Below are positions 25,605-33,991 of a stretch of DNA of 64,000 nt, one piece after another. How positions within the stretch are numbered: the stretch's first letter is position 1; every line of letters starts with the position of its first letter. The translations under genes were made by a program, and so were the position numbers. This stretch comes from an uncultured Sphingomonadaceae bacterium (GTDB lineage: Bacteria; Pseudomonadota; Alphaproteobacteria; Sphingomonadales; Sphingomonadaceae). The stretch covers positions 744,001 through 808,000 of the forward strand of contig CANKZR010000001.1 in the NCBI GenBank assembly GCA_947488625.1, written 5' to 3'. Under the pieces are notes generated by a model that made no database searches, was not told the DNA's origin, and saw only the letters and a list, made by a program, of their open reading frames with translations.

Positions 25605-26682
25605 CCCAATCGTTTGTTGCAGACCAGGTGCCGGCTGAGCCTCTGACCGTACAACCGCGCTGACCTTTCACGATTTCACCGATTCGGAAAACCTCTTCCC
25701 CGGCCTCCGTCATGGCATCGGTTACGGTGCCGACCTTTTCCGGCGATACCGCCAACACCATGCCCACGCCGCAATTGAAGGTGCGGGCCATCTCGGCCGG
25801 TTCGATATTGCCCTGCGCCTGCAGGAACGCCATCAAGCGCGATTGCTGCCAGCTATCGGCATCAACCACGGCGCGCGCACCCTCGGGCAGAACACGAGGC
25901 AGGTTCTCCAGCAGTCCGCCGCCGGTAATATGCGCCAGCGCATCGACATGCCCTGCCCGTACCGTGGGCAACAGGCTACGCACGTAAATGCGCGTCGGCG
26001 CGATCAGCGCGTCGATCAGCAGCCGGTCCTGATCGAACAGGGCGGGGCGATCCAGCTTCCAGCCCTTGTCCGCCGCCAGTCGTCGTACAAGCGAAAAGCC
26101 ATTGGAATGGACGCCGGAACTTGCAAGGCCCAGCAGGACATGACCCGGCGCAACGCGTTCACCCGTCAACTGTTCGCCGCGCTCCACGGCGCCGACGCAG
26201 AAACCGGCAAGGTCGTAGTCGCCTTGCGTATACATACCGGGCATTTCCGCCGTTTCGCCGCCGATCAGCGCGCACCCGGCATCCTTGCAGCCCTGCGCAA
26301 TCCCCGCGATCACGCGTTCCGCAATACCGTTCTCCAGCTTGCCCGTGGCGAAATAGTCGAGAAAGAACAGCGGTTCTGCACCTTGCACGATCAGATCATT
26401 CACGCACATGGCAACAAGATCGATGCCTACCGTGTCATGACGATCTGTATCTATGGCCAGCTTCAGCTTCGTGCCGACGCCATCGTTACCGGCCACCAGC
26501 AGCGGGTCTTTGTAGCCCGCAGCCTTCGGATCGAAGAAACCGCCAAAACCGCCGATTTCGCCGTCTGCGCCGGGACGCATCGTGGCTTTGACTAGGGGGC
26601 CGATTGCCTTCACGAGGCGGTTGCCGGCGTCGATCGAAACGCCTGCCTGTTCGTAGGTGTAGGATTGCTTGTCCGAATTCAT
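25585..26682 (-). CDS. purM: Phosphoribosylformylglycinamidine cyclo-ligase (AIR synthetase)
   Basis: A 365-residue PurM from the ATG at 26682 ([16 protein letters not shown] is the conserved start; upstream frame is not). ATP-binding and active-site marks are [37 protein letters not shown] and [12 protein letters not shown]. It converts FGAM to AIR with ATP. It is co-transcribed with purN downstream, an arrangement common in proteobacteria, and divergent from the DUF2066 gene. Confidence 0.97.
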   Translation of the reverse strand: MNSDKQSYTYEQAGVSIDAGNRLVKAIGPLVKATMRPGADGEIGGFGGFFDPKAAGYKDPLLVAGNDGVGTKLKLAIDTDRHDTVGIDLVAMCVNDLIVQGAEPLFFLDYFATGKLENGIAERVIAGIAQGCKDAGCALIGGETAEMPGMYTQGDYDLAGFCVGAVERGEQLTGERVAPGHVLLGLASSGVHSNGFSLVRRLAADKGWKLDRPALFDQDRLLIDALIAPTRIYVRSLLPTVRAGHVDALAHITGGGLLENLPRVLPEGARAVVDADSWQQSRLMAFLQAQGNIEPAEMARTFNCGVGMVLAVSPEKVGTVTDAMTEAGEEVFRIGEIVKGQRGCTVRGSAGTWSATNDWVADHDA

Positions 26683-26750
26683 CCCACCGCCATAGTCTTT
26701 CAGGCTTGGAATTCCACTCGCCTTTAGGCAAAAGAGCCGCGAATTCCCCG

Positions 26751-28031
26751 ATGAAGATTGATTTCCCCCTTTTCCGGCACAACCAGAGCCGCCTGCCCGC
26801 CCTCCTTGCGGTGCTCGGCTTTGCCGTGCTTGCAACACTCGCTGCCGTGTCGCTTACCGCGCAGGTTTCCGGCGATCGCGGCATCGCACCAGTCGCCAGC
26901 AGCAGCGATATCGACGTTGGCGGTATCGAGGTGAACGTGACGGGAGACAGTGCGGAGGAAGCTCGCGCAAACGGCTGGCGTGAGGCTCAGCGCCTCGCCT
27001 GGGCGAAGATCGACGGACCGGATATACCCGATTCGCGCCTCGATTCGCTGGTTGCCGCCATCGTGGTAGAAGAAGAAAGCGTCGGCCCGCGCCGATACGT
27101 CGCGCGGCTTGGGGTTATTTTCGATCGGCAGCGCGCCGGTGCCTTGCTGGGCTCAAGCGGCCAGCGCGCCCGTTCCGCGCCCATGCTGACGCTGCCCGTG
27201 CTGATCTCTGGCGGTACGCAGACAATGTTCGAAGTGCGCAACCCCTGGCAGCGGGCTTGGGCGGAATACCAGTTCGGCTCCAGTACGATCGATTACGTCC
27301 GTCCCTCGGGCGCGGGCGGAGAATCGCTGCTACTTACCTATGGGCAAAGCGGCAGGCGCAGCCGGGCATGGTGGAACAACATTCTCGACCAGTTCGGCGC
27401 GGCAGACGTGTTAATACCAATTGCCAACCTGCGCTGGGAGTGGCCCGGCGGCCCGGTGGAGGGGCGCTTTACCGCGCGTTATGGTCCGGATAATCGCTAT
27501 CTGGCGGATTTCACAATGCAGGCCGACAGCGCCGATGAACTGCCCGCAATGCTTCGCCGCGCCGTAACCCGTTTCAACGAGATATATGCCGCTGCCCTTG
27601 TCGAAGGGACGTTGCAGCCCGACCCTACGCTGACATTGGACAATATCGAGATCACTCCCGAAGTTCGCGCGATCCTGGAACAGGCGCGTGCGGCAGAGCA
27701 AGCAGCGCGGGATGCCCAGGCAAGGCAAAGTGACACAGAGATTGACGTTACTCCGGATACCGCTCAGCCGCAGGCTGTCGAAACGTCCGTTCCTGCGGCA
27801 AGCTATGGCATTCAGGCGGCGACACCTGAAGCATCCGATTTCGATGGCACCTTGTCGGCGCTTCGTGCCCTTCCCGGTGTTACGAGAGTGACCGTGCGAT
27901 CCACTGCAATCGGTGGCGCATCGGTGTTCGACGTGACCTATACCGGAGAGCTGTCGGCACTTGCCGAAGTGTTGCGCCAACGGGGCTGGGCGGTGAACGA
28001 AGGACAGAACGCTCTCGGCATTTCGCGCTAG
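26751..28031 (+). CDS. DUF2066-like exported protein
   Basis: A 426-residue protein from the ATG at 26751. An N-terminal hydrophobic segment (about residues 18-38) acts as signal or anchor. The region from 48 to 275 follows DUF2066: [57 protein letters not shown] low-complexity acidic linker (about 300-355) leads to a small C-terminal alpha/beta unit ([20 protein letters not shown]) resembling an HMA/ferredoxin-like fold. It is probably periplasmic. It lies 12 bp before hdaA, a pairing I believe is usual in sphingomonads. Confidence 0.8.
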   Translation: MKIDFPLFRHNQSRLPALLAVLGFAVLATLAAVSLTAQVSGDRGIAPVASSSDIDVGGIEVNVTGDSAEEARANGWREAQRLAWAKIDGPDIPDSRLDSLVAAIVVEEESVGPRRYVARLGVIFDRQRAGALLGSSGQRARSAPMLTLPVLISGGTQTMFEVRNPWQRAWAEYQFGSSTIDYVRPSGAGGESLLLTYGQSGRRSRAWWNNILDQFGAADVLIPIANLRWEWPGGPVEGRFTARYGPDNRYLADFTMQADSADELPAMLRRAVTRFNEIYAAALVEGTLQPDPTLTLDNIEITPEVRAILEQARAAEQAARDAQARQSDTEIDVTPDTAQPQAVETSVPAASYGIQAATPEASDFDGTLSALRALPGVTRVTVRSTAIGGASVFDVTYTGELSALAEVLRQRGWAVNEGQNALGISR

Positions 28032-28043
28032 GCCCTCCGGCTG

Positions 28044-28664
28044 ATGAGCCAGTTTGCCCTTCCACTAGCTGCCAGAGGTCGTGGCCCGGCACGCATCGTT
28101 GTCGGCAATGCGAACCGCCATGTTGCCGAGGCGCTGGGGGCGACGCAGGACTGGCCTTTCCGCACTGCCGTGCTTACCGGTCCGCCACGCTCTGGCAAAT
28201 CGCTATTGGCGCGCTGGTTCGTGAACAACTCGACCGAGCAGACGCGTCATGAAGCGATCGACGATGCACAGCGATTGCCCGAAGATGAGCTTTTCCATCG
28301 CTGGAACCGCGCACAGGAACTCGGCACCTCGCTGCTGATTGTTGCTGGGGAGCCGCCCTGGGACATCTCGCTACCCGATCTTCGCTCTCGCCTTGGCGGG
28401 TCTCTGCAACTGGAAATCGGCCAGCCAGACGATGACATGGCGCGCGACCTGTTGCTTTCGCTGGCGGACGAGCGCGGCCTGCCACTGCGTGACGACGCGG
28501 CGGATTACCTGGTCCCGCGCGCGTCCCGATCACAGGGGGAACTGGAAAACCTGGTCGCAACCATCGATCGCTTGTCTCTTGAGCGAAAGGCCCCACCTAA
28601 CATGGGAATCTGGCGCGCTGCACTGGACGCTGTGCATGGGCCCGAGGAACCCCGCTTGATCTGA
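28044..28664 (+). CDS. hdaA: DnaA regulatory inactivator HdaA
   Basis: A 206-residue DnaA-like AAA+ protein without the DNA-binding domain IV. The N-terminus MSQFALPL contains a clamp-binding QxxLPL-type motif, Walker A is TGPPRSGKSLL (about residues 45-55), and sensor regions follow (LPDLRSRLGGSL, SQGELENLVATIDRLS). In alphaproteobacteria HdaA, bound to the sliding clamp, stimulates ATP hydrolysis by DnaA and prevents re-initiation. The Walker B region (RHEAIDDAQRLP) is partly degenerate, as is common for this family. Confidence 0.9.
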   Translation: MSQFALPLAARGRGPARIVVGNANRHVAEALGATQDWPFRTAVLTGPPRSGKSLLARWFVNNSTEQTRHEAIDDAQRLPEDELFHRWNRAQELGTSLLIVAGEPPWDISLPDLRSRLGGSLQLEIGQPDDDMARDLLLSLADERGLPLRDDAADYLVPRASRSQGELENLVATIDRLSLERKAPPNMGIWRAALDAVHGPEEPRLI

Positions 28665-28693
28665 GCGGATTTTGGTGGGACATTGGAGTAACG

Positions 28694-29404
28694 ATGTTCG
28701 AGCAACTGGTAGCCTATCTGGACTCGATCCGCGAACGCGATCCGGCGCCGCGTTCGCGGTGGGAAATCCTGCTTTATCCGGGGGTTCTGGCCGTCGGCAT
28801 GCACAAGATCGCGCATTGGCTGTTCGAGGCCGAGATGTATTTCCTGGCGCGACTGGTAAACCACATCGCCCGCTGGATGACTGCCATCGATATCCATCCC
28901 GGCGCGAAGATCGGCAAGAATTTCTTTATCGATCATGGTTTTACCGTCATCGGCGAAACTGCCGAAATCGGCGACAATGTCACGATCTACCAGTGCGTAA
29001 CGCTGGGCGGCACAAATCCCACAAGCGGCAAGGGTGGCAAACGCCACCCGACATTGGCCGATAACGTGATCGTCGGTTCGGGCGCGCAGGTTATCGGACC
29101 GATCACCGTGGGAGAACGCGCGCGCGTGGGCGCCAATGCCGTGGTGACGGATGATGTGCCGGAAGGGGCGACGATGATCGGCCTGAAGGCGCGCTCTACC
29201 CTGGTGCCTGCCGAGACGTGGCTGCGCGAATTCATTCCCTATGGCACACCGTGCGATGAACCGTGCGAGCCCGCGCCTACCGAAAAGGTGCAGGCGCTGG
29301 AGGCTGAACTTGTACAACTGCGACAGGAAATGGCGGAACTGCGCAGGCTGATGCCAGCGCCGGATGACGCCGATCGCGGCCGCAAAAGCGGGGCACAACG
29401 CTGA
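28694..29404 (+). CDS. cysE: Serine O-acetyltransferase (EpsC/CysE type)
   Basis: A 236-residue left-handed beta-helix acyltransferase. The hexapeptide repeats run from IDIHPGAKIGKNFFIDHG through GAQVIGPITVGERARVGANAVV, with active-site DHG (HGFTVIGETAEIG) and GGKRHPT. It makes O-acetylserine from serine and acetyl-CoA for cysteine synthesis. The short N-terminal domain is the EpsC form. A C-terminal coiled coil (QALEAELVQLRQEMAELRRL) is an extra relative to E. coli CysE and may set oligomer state or partner binding. It overlaps the next gene by one base (TGATG). Confidence 0.92.
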   Translation: MFEQLVAYLDSIRERDPAPRSRWEILLYPGVLAVGMHKIAHWLFEAEMYFLARLVNHIARWMTAIDIHPGAKIGKNFFIDHGFTVIGETAEIGDNVTIYQCVTLGGTNPTSGKGGKRHPTLADNVIVGSGAQVIGPITVGERARVGANAVVTDDVPEGATMIGLKARSTLVPAETWLREFIPYGTPCDEPCEPAPTEKVQALEAELVQLRQEMAELRRLMPAPDDADRGRKSGAQR

Positions 29405-29760
29405 TGGCGGCCAACGGCGGCGCGCCCAACATCGTTGCATTCCCCGGCCAGCGGCGTCCCGAGCAAGTGGGCTTCGATCGGCGCGAACTGACCCACATCC
29501 TCAATTTGTACGGCCGCATGGTCGCTGCTGGCGAATGGCGCGACTATGCAATGGATTTCACCAGGGATTGCGCCACCTTCGCAGCTTTTCGCCGCGCGGC
29601 AGAAGTGCCGCAGATGCGTCTGGAAAAGCGCCCGGCTCTACACGGCAAGCAAGGCATGTGGGCGCTGTTTGGCGAACAGGGGCAGGTACTCAAGCGCGGC
29701 CATGAGCTGGCTAACGTCCTGGCGCCGGTAGAGCGGCGATTGCTGAAGCTAGTCGATTAG
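29404..29760 (+). CDS. DUF2794 protein
   Basis: A 118-residue protein matching DUF2794, a small family conserved in alphaproteobacteria: FDRRELTHILNLYGRMVAAG, WRDYAMDF, EVPQMRLEKRPAL and a C-terminal LAPVERRLLKLVD. Cytoplasmic; function unknown. The start is joined to the cysE stop (TGATG), so it is translated with it. It converges with gph. Confidence 0.87.
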   Translation: MAANGGAPNIVAFPGQRRPEQVGFDRRELTHILNLYGRMVAAGEWRDYAMDFTRDCATFAAFRRAAEVPQMRLEKRPALHGKQGMWALFGEQGQVLKRGHELANVLAPVERRLLKLVD

Positions 29761-29792
29761 ATACGCGCAAAGCGGCATCCGACCCGCGTTAT

Positions 29793-30464
29793 TTACAAGC
29801 GTTCCAGCGCGACGACCAATTGGTCGAAGTGGTCGATCATCACGTCTTCGCCCAACTCGTTCATCGGGACATCGTGATAGCCATAGCGATAGGTGACAAC
29901 GGGGCAGTCGGCATTGCGTGCCGCACACACATCATAGGTAGAATCGCCCACCATCGCGGCGCGGCCCCCGCCGCAATCCTCGATCGCGGCCAGCAACATA
30001 TCGGGCGCAGGTTTGGCTTTGCCCCTTCCGAAAGTGTCCCCGCCATGGATTGCGCAGAAACGATCCGTCATCCCCAGCGCCTCGATAAGCTGGCGCGCGG
30101 GTTCTTCGGATTTGTTGGTGCACACCGCGAGCTTGCAGCCCTTGGCGGCCAACAGGTCCAACGCGCCCAACACACCGGGGAAGGGACAGGTATTGTCCGC
30201 TATATGAGCCCAATAGTGATCCAGCAGCGAGTTCTTCAATTCATCGAAACGATCCGGCGGAACCGGGCCGCCAGTATGCTCCAGGCCGCGTTCGAGCATA
30301 GCGACCGCACCGCCGCCGATCACCTGGCGGACCTCTGTCAGCGGAAGTGGTGGTCGGCCTTCCAAATCAAGCGCATGGTTGAGCGCGGGGCCGAGATCGA
30401 GACTGGAATCGACCAGCGTGCCGTCGAGGTCGAAAAGGACGATGGCGAAAGGAAAATCAGGCAT
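29793..30464 (-). CDS. gph: Phosphoglycolate phosphatase (HAD family)
   Basis: A 223-residue HAD hydrolase from the ATG at 30464. The four HAD motifs are visible: VLFDLDGTLVDS (nucleophile Asp), VCTNKS, the Lys in KPAPDMLLAA and MVGDSTYDV. This form is typical of Gph, which dephosphorylates 2-phosphoglycolate to glycolate. Glycolate can be oxidised to glyoxylate and then salvaged by enzymes like those at 3111-4921; that link is inference. It is divergent from glmU. Confidence 0.88.
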   Translation of the reverse strand: MPDFPFAIVLFDLDGTLVDSSLDLGPALNHALDLEGRPPLPLTEVRQVIGGGAVAMLERGLEHTGGPVPPDRFDELKNSLLDHYWAHIADNTCPFPGVLGALDLLAAKGCKLAVCTNKSEEPARQLIEALGMTDRFCAIHGGDTFGRGKAKPAPDMLLAAIEDCGGGRAAMVGDSTYDVCAARNADCPVVTYRYGYHDVPMNELGEDVMIDHFDQLVVALERL

Positions 30465-30525
30465 TGGCCCGCCATGTGGGGCAGGGATATGGAAACTGCA
30501 ATGAAATGGTGGCATGGGCCGCGTC

Positions 30526-31890
30526 ATGAGTGAAAGACCTATCGCAGCCATCATCCTCGCCGCTGGCAAGGGTACCCGTATGAAAAGCAGCCGCCACAAG
30601 GTGTTGCACGAAGTCGCGGGCCGTCCCATGATCGAACATCTGCTGGCCAGCGTAGACCAGTTGCAGCCAAGCCAGCTTGTCACCATCGTGGGTGAATATC
30701 GTGAACAGCTGCAAGAACGGCTGGGCGATCGTTGCGCTTTCGGCGTTCAGGAACCGCAGCTTGGCACCGGTCATGCCGTGCAACAGGCCGAGGATGCCCT
30801 GTCGGGGTTCGATGGCGATGTGCTGGTATTGTACGGCGATGTACCCTTCGTGAAAGCGAAAACGATGCGCGCCATGATCGATCGCCTGCGCGCCGACGAC
30901 GCGCCCGCAGCCGTCGTCCTTGGCTTCGAACCGCAGGATCCGTTGCGCTATGGCCGCGTGGTGGCGCAGCAGGGCCAGATCATCAAGATGGTGGAATACA
31001 AGGATGCGAGCGATGAGGAGCGGGCCTGCACAATGTGCAATTCAGGTCTGCTGGCCGCGCGCTCGGAAGACCTGTTCGCCCTGCTGACGCGGGTGAAGAA
31101 CGAGAATGCCCAAGGCGAATACTACCTGCCCGATATCGTGAACATTGCCATCGCCGATGGCCGCAACTGCGCGGTTGTCGCCTGCGACAGCGCGGATGAG
31201 GTGGCAGGTATCAACAGCCGTGCCGAACTGGCCGCTGCGGAGACCCAATGGCAGGAGCTGGCTCGCGAAGAGGCGATGGAACAAGGCGTCACCATACGTG
31301 CGCCCGATACGGTGTTCTTCAGCTATGACACGCAGCTTGCTGCCGATGTCGTGGTGGAGCCCAACGTGGTTTTCGGTCCTGGCGTGAGTGTGGCCAGCGG
31401 CGCGCTGATCCGGTCCTTCAGTCATCTCGAAGGTGCCAGCGTTGGGGAAGGGGTGGAGGTTGGCCCATACGCTCGCTTGCGTCCCGGTGCGGTGCTGGAA
31501 GCGAACAGCAAGGTCGGCAACTTCGTGGAGATCAAGAAAACCACGCTGGGGGAAGGGGCCAAGGCCAACCACCTCACCTATCTGGGCGATGCCAATGTGG
31601 GCGCGGGCGCGAATATCGGGGCGGGCACGATCACCTGCAACTACGATGGTTACTTCAAGCACCAGACGAATATCGGCCCACGCGCCTTTATCGGATCGAA
31701 TTCCTCGCTGATCGCCCCTCTCGCGGTCGGTGCCGATGCCATCGTTGCAGCGGGCAGCGCAGTAAGCCGCGATGTTGCCGACGGCGAATTGCGCATGGTG
31801 CGCGCAGACCAGTTGGTGAAGCCGGGCTGGGCCGACCGTTTCCACGATACGATGAAGAGAAAGAAATCGGCGGCCCAAAAGGATGGCTGA
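30526..31890 (+). CDS. glmU: Bifunctional UDP-GlcNAc pyrophosphorylase/glucosamine-1-P acetyltransferase
   Basis: A 454-residue GlmU. The N-terminal uridyltransferase has LAAGKGTRMKSS (residues about 11-22), QLGTGHAVQ and VLYGDVPFV. The C-terminal acetyltransferase is a left-handed beta-helix with VGNFVEIKKTTLGEGAKANH and TITCNYDG. It acetylates glucosamine-1-phosphate and then forms UDP-GlcNAc, the precursor of peptidoglycan and lipid A. The start at 30526 (MSERPIAAI) is chosen over an upstream in-frame codon at 30514. glmS follows after 207 bp. Confidence 0.97.
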   Translation: MSERPIAAIILAAGKGTRMKSSRHKVLHEVAGRPMIEHLLASVDQLQPSQLVTIVGEYREQLQERLGDRCAFGVQEPQLGTGHAVQQAEDALSGFDGDVLVLYGDVPFVKAKTMRAMIDRLRADDAPAAVVLGFEPQDPLRYGRVVAQQGQIIKMVEYKDASDEERACTMCNSGLLAARSEDLFALLTRVKNENAQGEYYLPDIVNIAIADGRNCAVVACDSADEVAGINSRAELAAAETQWQELAREEAMEQGVTIRAPDTVFFSYDTQLAADVVVEPNVVFGPGVSVASGALIRSFSHLEGASVGEGVEVGPYARLRPGAVLEANSKVGNFVEIKKTTLGEGAKANHLTYLGDANVGAGANIGAGTITCNYDGYFKHQTNIGPRAFIGSNSSLIAPLAVGADAIVAAGSAVSRDVADGELRMVRADQLVKPGWADRFHDTMKRKKSAAQKDG

Positions 31891-32097
31891 ATGCGTTCTC
31901 ACCGAGGGGCAGGTGGCACTTGTGTTGCAAGCGTCACGCCAACTGATGCCCTTCGATGAGTAACCTTCCACTTTCGGTTGCTGACGCGGCCATTCGCTGT
32001 TCAGCATCTTGCTGGCAGGCGGTGTCGCGAAAGTTTTCACCCTTAATATGAATATCGTCGCCTAGAAGGCAGCGAACAGAAATCAGGGACCTACGCC

Positions 32098-33921
32098 ATG
32101 TGTGGAATTATCGGAATTGTGGGCCAGCGCGATGTCGCTGCGCGACTGGTGGATGGCCTGCGGCGGATGGAATATCGCGGCTATGACAGCGCGGGAATTT
32201 GTACGGCGCATGACGGCGAGTTGCACCGCCGCCGGGCCGAAGGAAAGCTGAGTGCCCTGGTTGATGAACTGGCGGAAAATCCCGCTTCTGGCAGCATCGG
32301 CATCGCCCATACCCGTTGGGCGACCCATGGCGCGCCGGTGGAAAAGAATGCTCATCCCCATGCGACCCCGCACGTTGCTCTCGTACACAACGGCATCATC
32401 GAAAACTTCAAGGAATTGCGCGATGAACTGCGCGCTGACGGCCGCACTTTCGAAAGCGAGACCGATACCGAGGTCGTTGTCCACCTGATCTCTCGCCGGA
32501 TCGAGCAAGGCCAGTCGCCGGAAGACGCCGTTGCCGAAGTGCTTCCCCGCCTGCGCGGCGCATTCGCGCTGGCTATCGCCTTCCGCGACCATCCGGACAT
32601 GCTGATCGGTGCCAGACTCGGCTCTCCGCTGGTGGTTGGCTACGGGGAAGGCGAGATGTATCTCGGTTCAGACGCGCTGGCTCTTGCCCCGCTGACGCAG
32701 CAGATCGCCTATCTGGAAGAAGGTGACTGGGTCACGATCACAAAGGACAGCGCCAGTATCCGCGATCTCGACGGTAACAAGGTCGAACGCGCCGTTCAGG
32801 CGTCGGGCGCGACTGCTGCGATGATCGAGAAGGGTAATTACAACCACTTCATGCGGAAGGAGATATTCGAGCAGCCGACCGTGGTCGCGCAGACTCTGCG
32901 ATCCTATCTGCGTCCCGGCGAACAGCGTGTTGCCCTGCCGCAAATCGATTTCGATATCTCTGCGGTAAACCGCGTGACGATCGTCGCCTGCGGCACGTCC
33001 TACTACGCGGCGATGGTAGCAAAATACTGGTTCGAGCAGTTTGCCCGCGTGCCGGTGGATATCGATTTCGCCAGCGAATTTCGTTATCGTGAGCCGGTGC
33101 TGCCCGAAGGCGGACTGGCTTTATTCATTTCGCAAAGCGGCGAGACGGCCGATACCCTTGCAGCTTTGCGTCATTGCCGGGAACAGGGGCAGGTTATCGC
33201 TGCCGTGGTGAATGTGCCCACCAGTTCCATGGCGCGGGAAGCCGATCTGCTGTTGCCCACGCATGCGGGCCCTGAAATTGGCGTGGCATCCACCAAGGCC
33301 TTCACTTGTCAACTGGCAGTGCTGGCCGCCCTGTCGGCGCATCTCGCGGTGAAGAAGGGTCTGATGGATCGCGAAGAAGAAGCCGAGGTGGTCAAACACC
33401 TGCTGGAGGCGCCCGCGTGCCTCAACGCGGCGCTGGATCATGACGAGGACATCGCCAGCATGGCGCACCTGATCGCGCCAGCCCGCGATGTACTTTATCT
33501 GGGTCGAGGCGCGGATTTTCCCCTGGCGTTGGAAGGCGCGCTGAAGCTGAAGGAAATCAGCTATATCCACGCCGAAGGCTATGCCAGCGGCGAAATGAAG
33601 CACGGCCCCATCGCACTGATCGACGATAGTGTTCCGGTGATCGTCCTGGCGCCATCGGGTCCCTTGTTTGAAAAGACGGTTTCCAACATGCAGGAAGTGC
33701 AGGCACGTGGCGGCAAGGTCGTGCTGATTTCCGACCGGGAAGGAATCCGGCAGGCGGGTGAGGATTGCATGGCCGTGATCGAGATGCCCAAAGTGCATCC
33801 CCTCATCGCCCCGCTGGTTTACGCGGTGCCTGTACAACTGCTGGCCTATCATGTGGCCGTGGCAAAGGGCACGGATGTGGACCAGCCGCGCAACCTCGCC
33901 AAGTCGGTTACCGTGGAATAA
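32098..33921 (+). CDS. glmS: Glutamine-fructose-6-phosphate aminotransferase (isomerizing)
   Basis: A 607-residue GlmS. Cys2 (MCGIIGIVG) is the glutaminase nucleophile after Met removal; HTRWATHG, HNGIIEN and ESETDTEV complete the amidotransferase domain. The isomerase half has two SIS domains (VACGTSYYAA, ISQSGETADT; LGRGADFPLALEGALKLKE) and ends LAKSVTVE. It makes glucosamine-6-phosphate and commits carbon to amino sugars. No glmS ribozyme is visible in the 207-bp leader. Confidence 0.98.
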   Translation: MCGIIGIVGQRDVAARLVDGLRRMEYRGYDSAGICTAHDGELHRRRAEGKLSALVDELAENPASGSIGIAHTRWATHGAPVEKNAHPHATPHVALVHNGIIENFKELRDELRADGRTFESETDTEVVVHLISRRIEQGQSPEDAVAEVLPRLRGAFALAIAFRDHPDMLIGARLGSPLVVGYGEGEMYLGSDALALAPLTQQIAYLEEGDWVTITKDSASIRDLDGNKVERAVQASGATAAMIEKGNYNHFMRKEIFEQPTVVAQTLRSYLRPGEQRVALPQIDFDISAVNRVTIVACGTSYYAAMVAKYWFEQFARVPVDIDFASEFRYREPVLPEGGLALFISQSGETADTLAALRHCREQGQVIAAVVNVPTSSMAREADLLLPTHAGPEIGVASTKAFTCQLAVLAALSAHLAVKKGLMDREEEAEVVKHLLEAPACLNAALDHDEDIASMAHLIAPARDVLYLGRGADFPLALEGALKLKEISYIHAEGYASGEMKHGPIALIDDSVPVIVLAPSGPLFEKTVSNMQEVQARGGKVVLISDREGIRQAGEDCMAVIEMPKVHPLIAPLVYAVPVQLLAYHVAVAKGTDVDQPRNLAKSVTVE

Positions 33922-33946
33922 TCAGCAATTTAATTCCGAAATAGGT

Positions 33947-33991
33947 CCCCGCGCTTTACCCCCCAATAACTATTGGCGGGCTAGTGCGGGG
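33947..33991. repeat. Nested inverted repeat between glmS and the GGDEF-EAL gene
   Basis: The outer arms are CCCCGC (33947-33952) and GCGGGG (33986-33991); the inner arms are CCAATA (33963-33968) and TATTGG (33971-33976), extended by CCC/GGG with a one-base bulge. The outer 3' arm ends on the first base of the GTG start of the next gene. No T run follows. It may terminate glmS transcription weakly or fold over the start region of the downstream gene. Confidence 0.45.

Noticed and set aside
31891..32097. glmS ribozyme or other riboswitch in the glmS leader
   Set aside because: No conserved core or pseudoknot could be seen in the 207-bp leader, and glmS ribozymes are known from Gram-positive bacteria.
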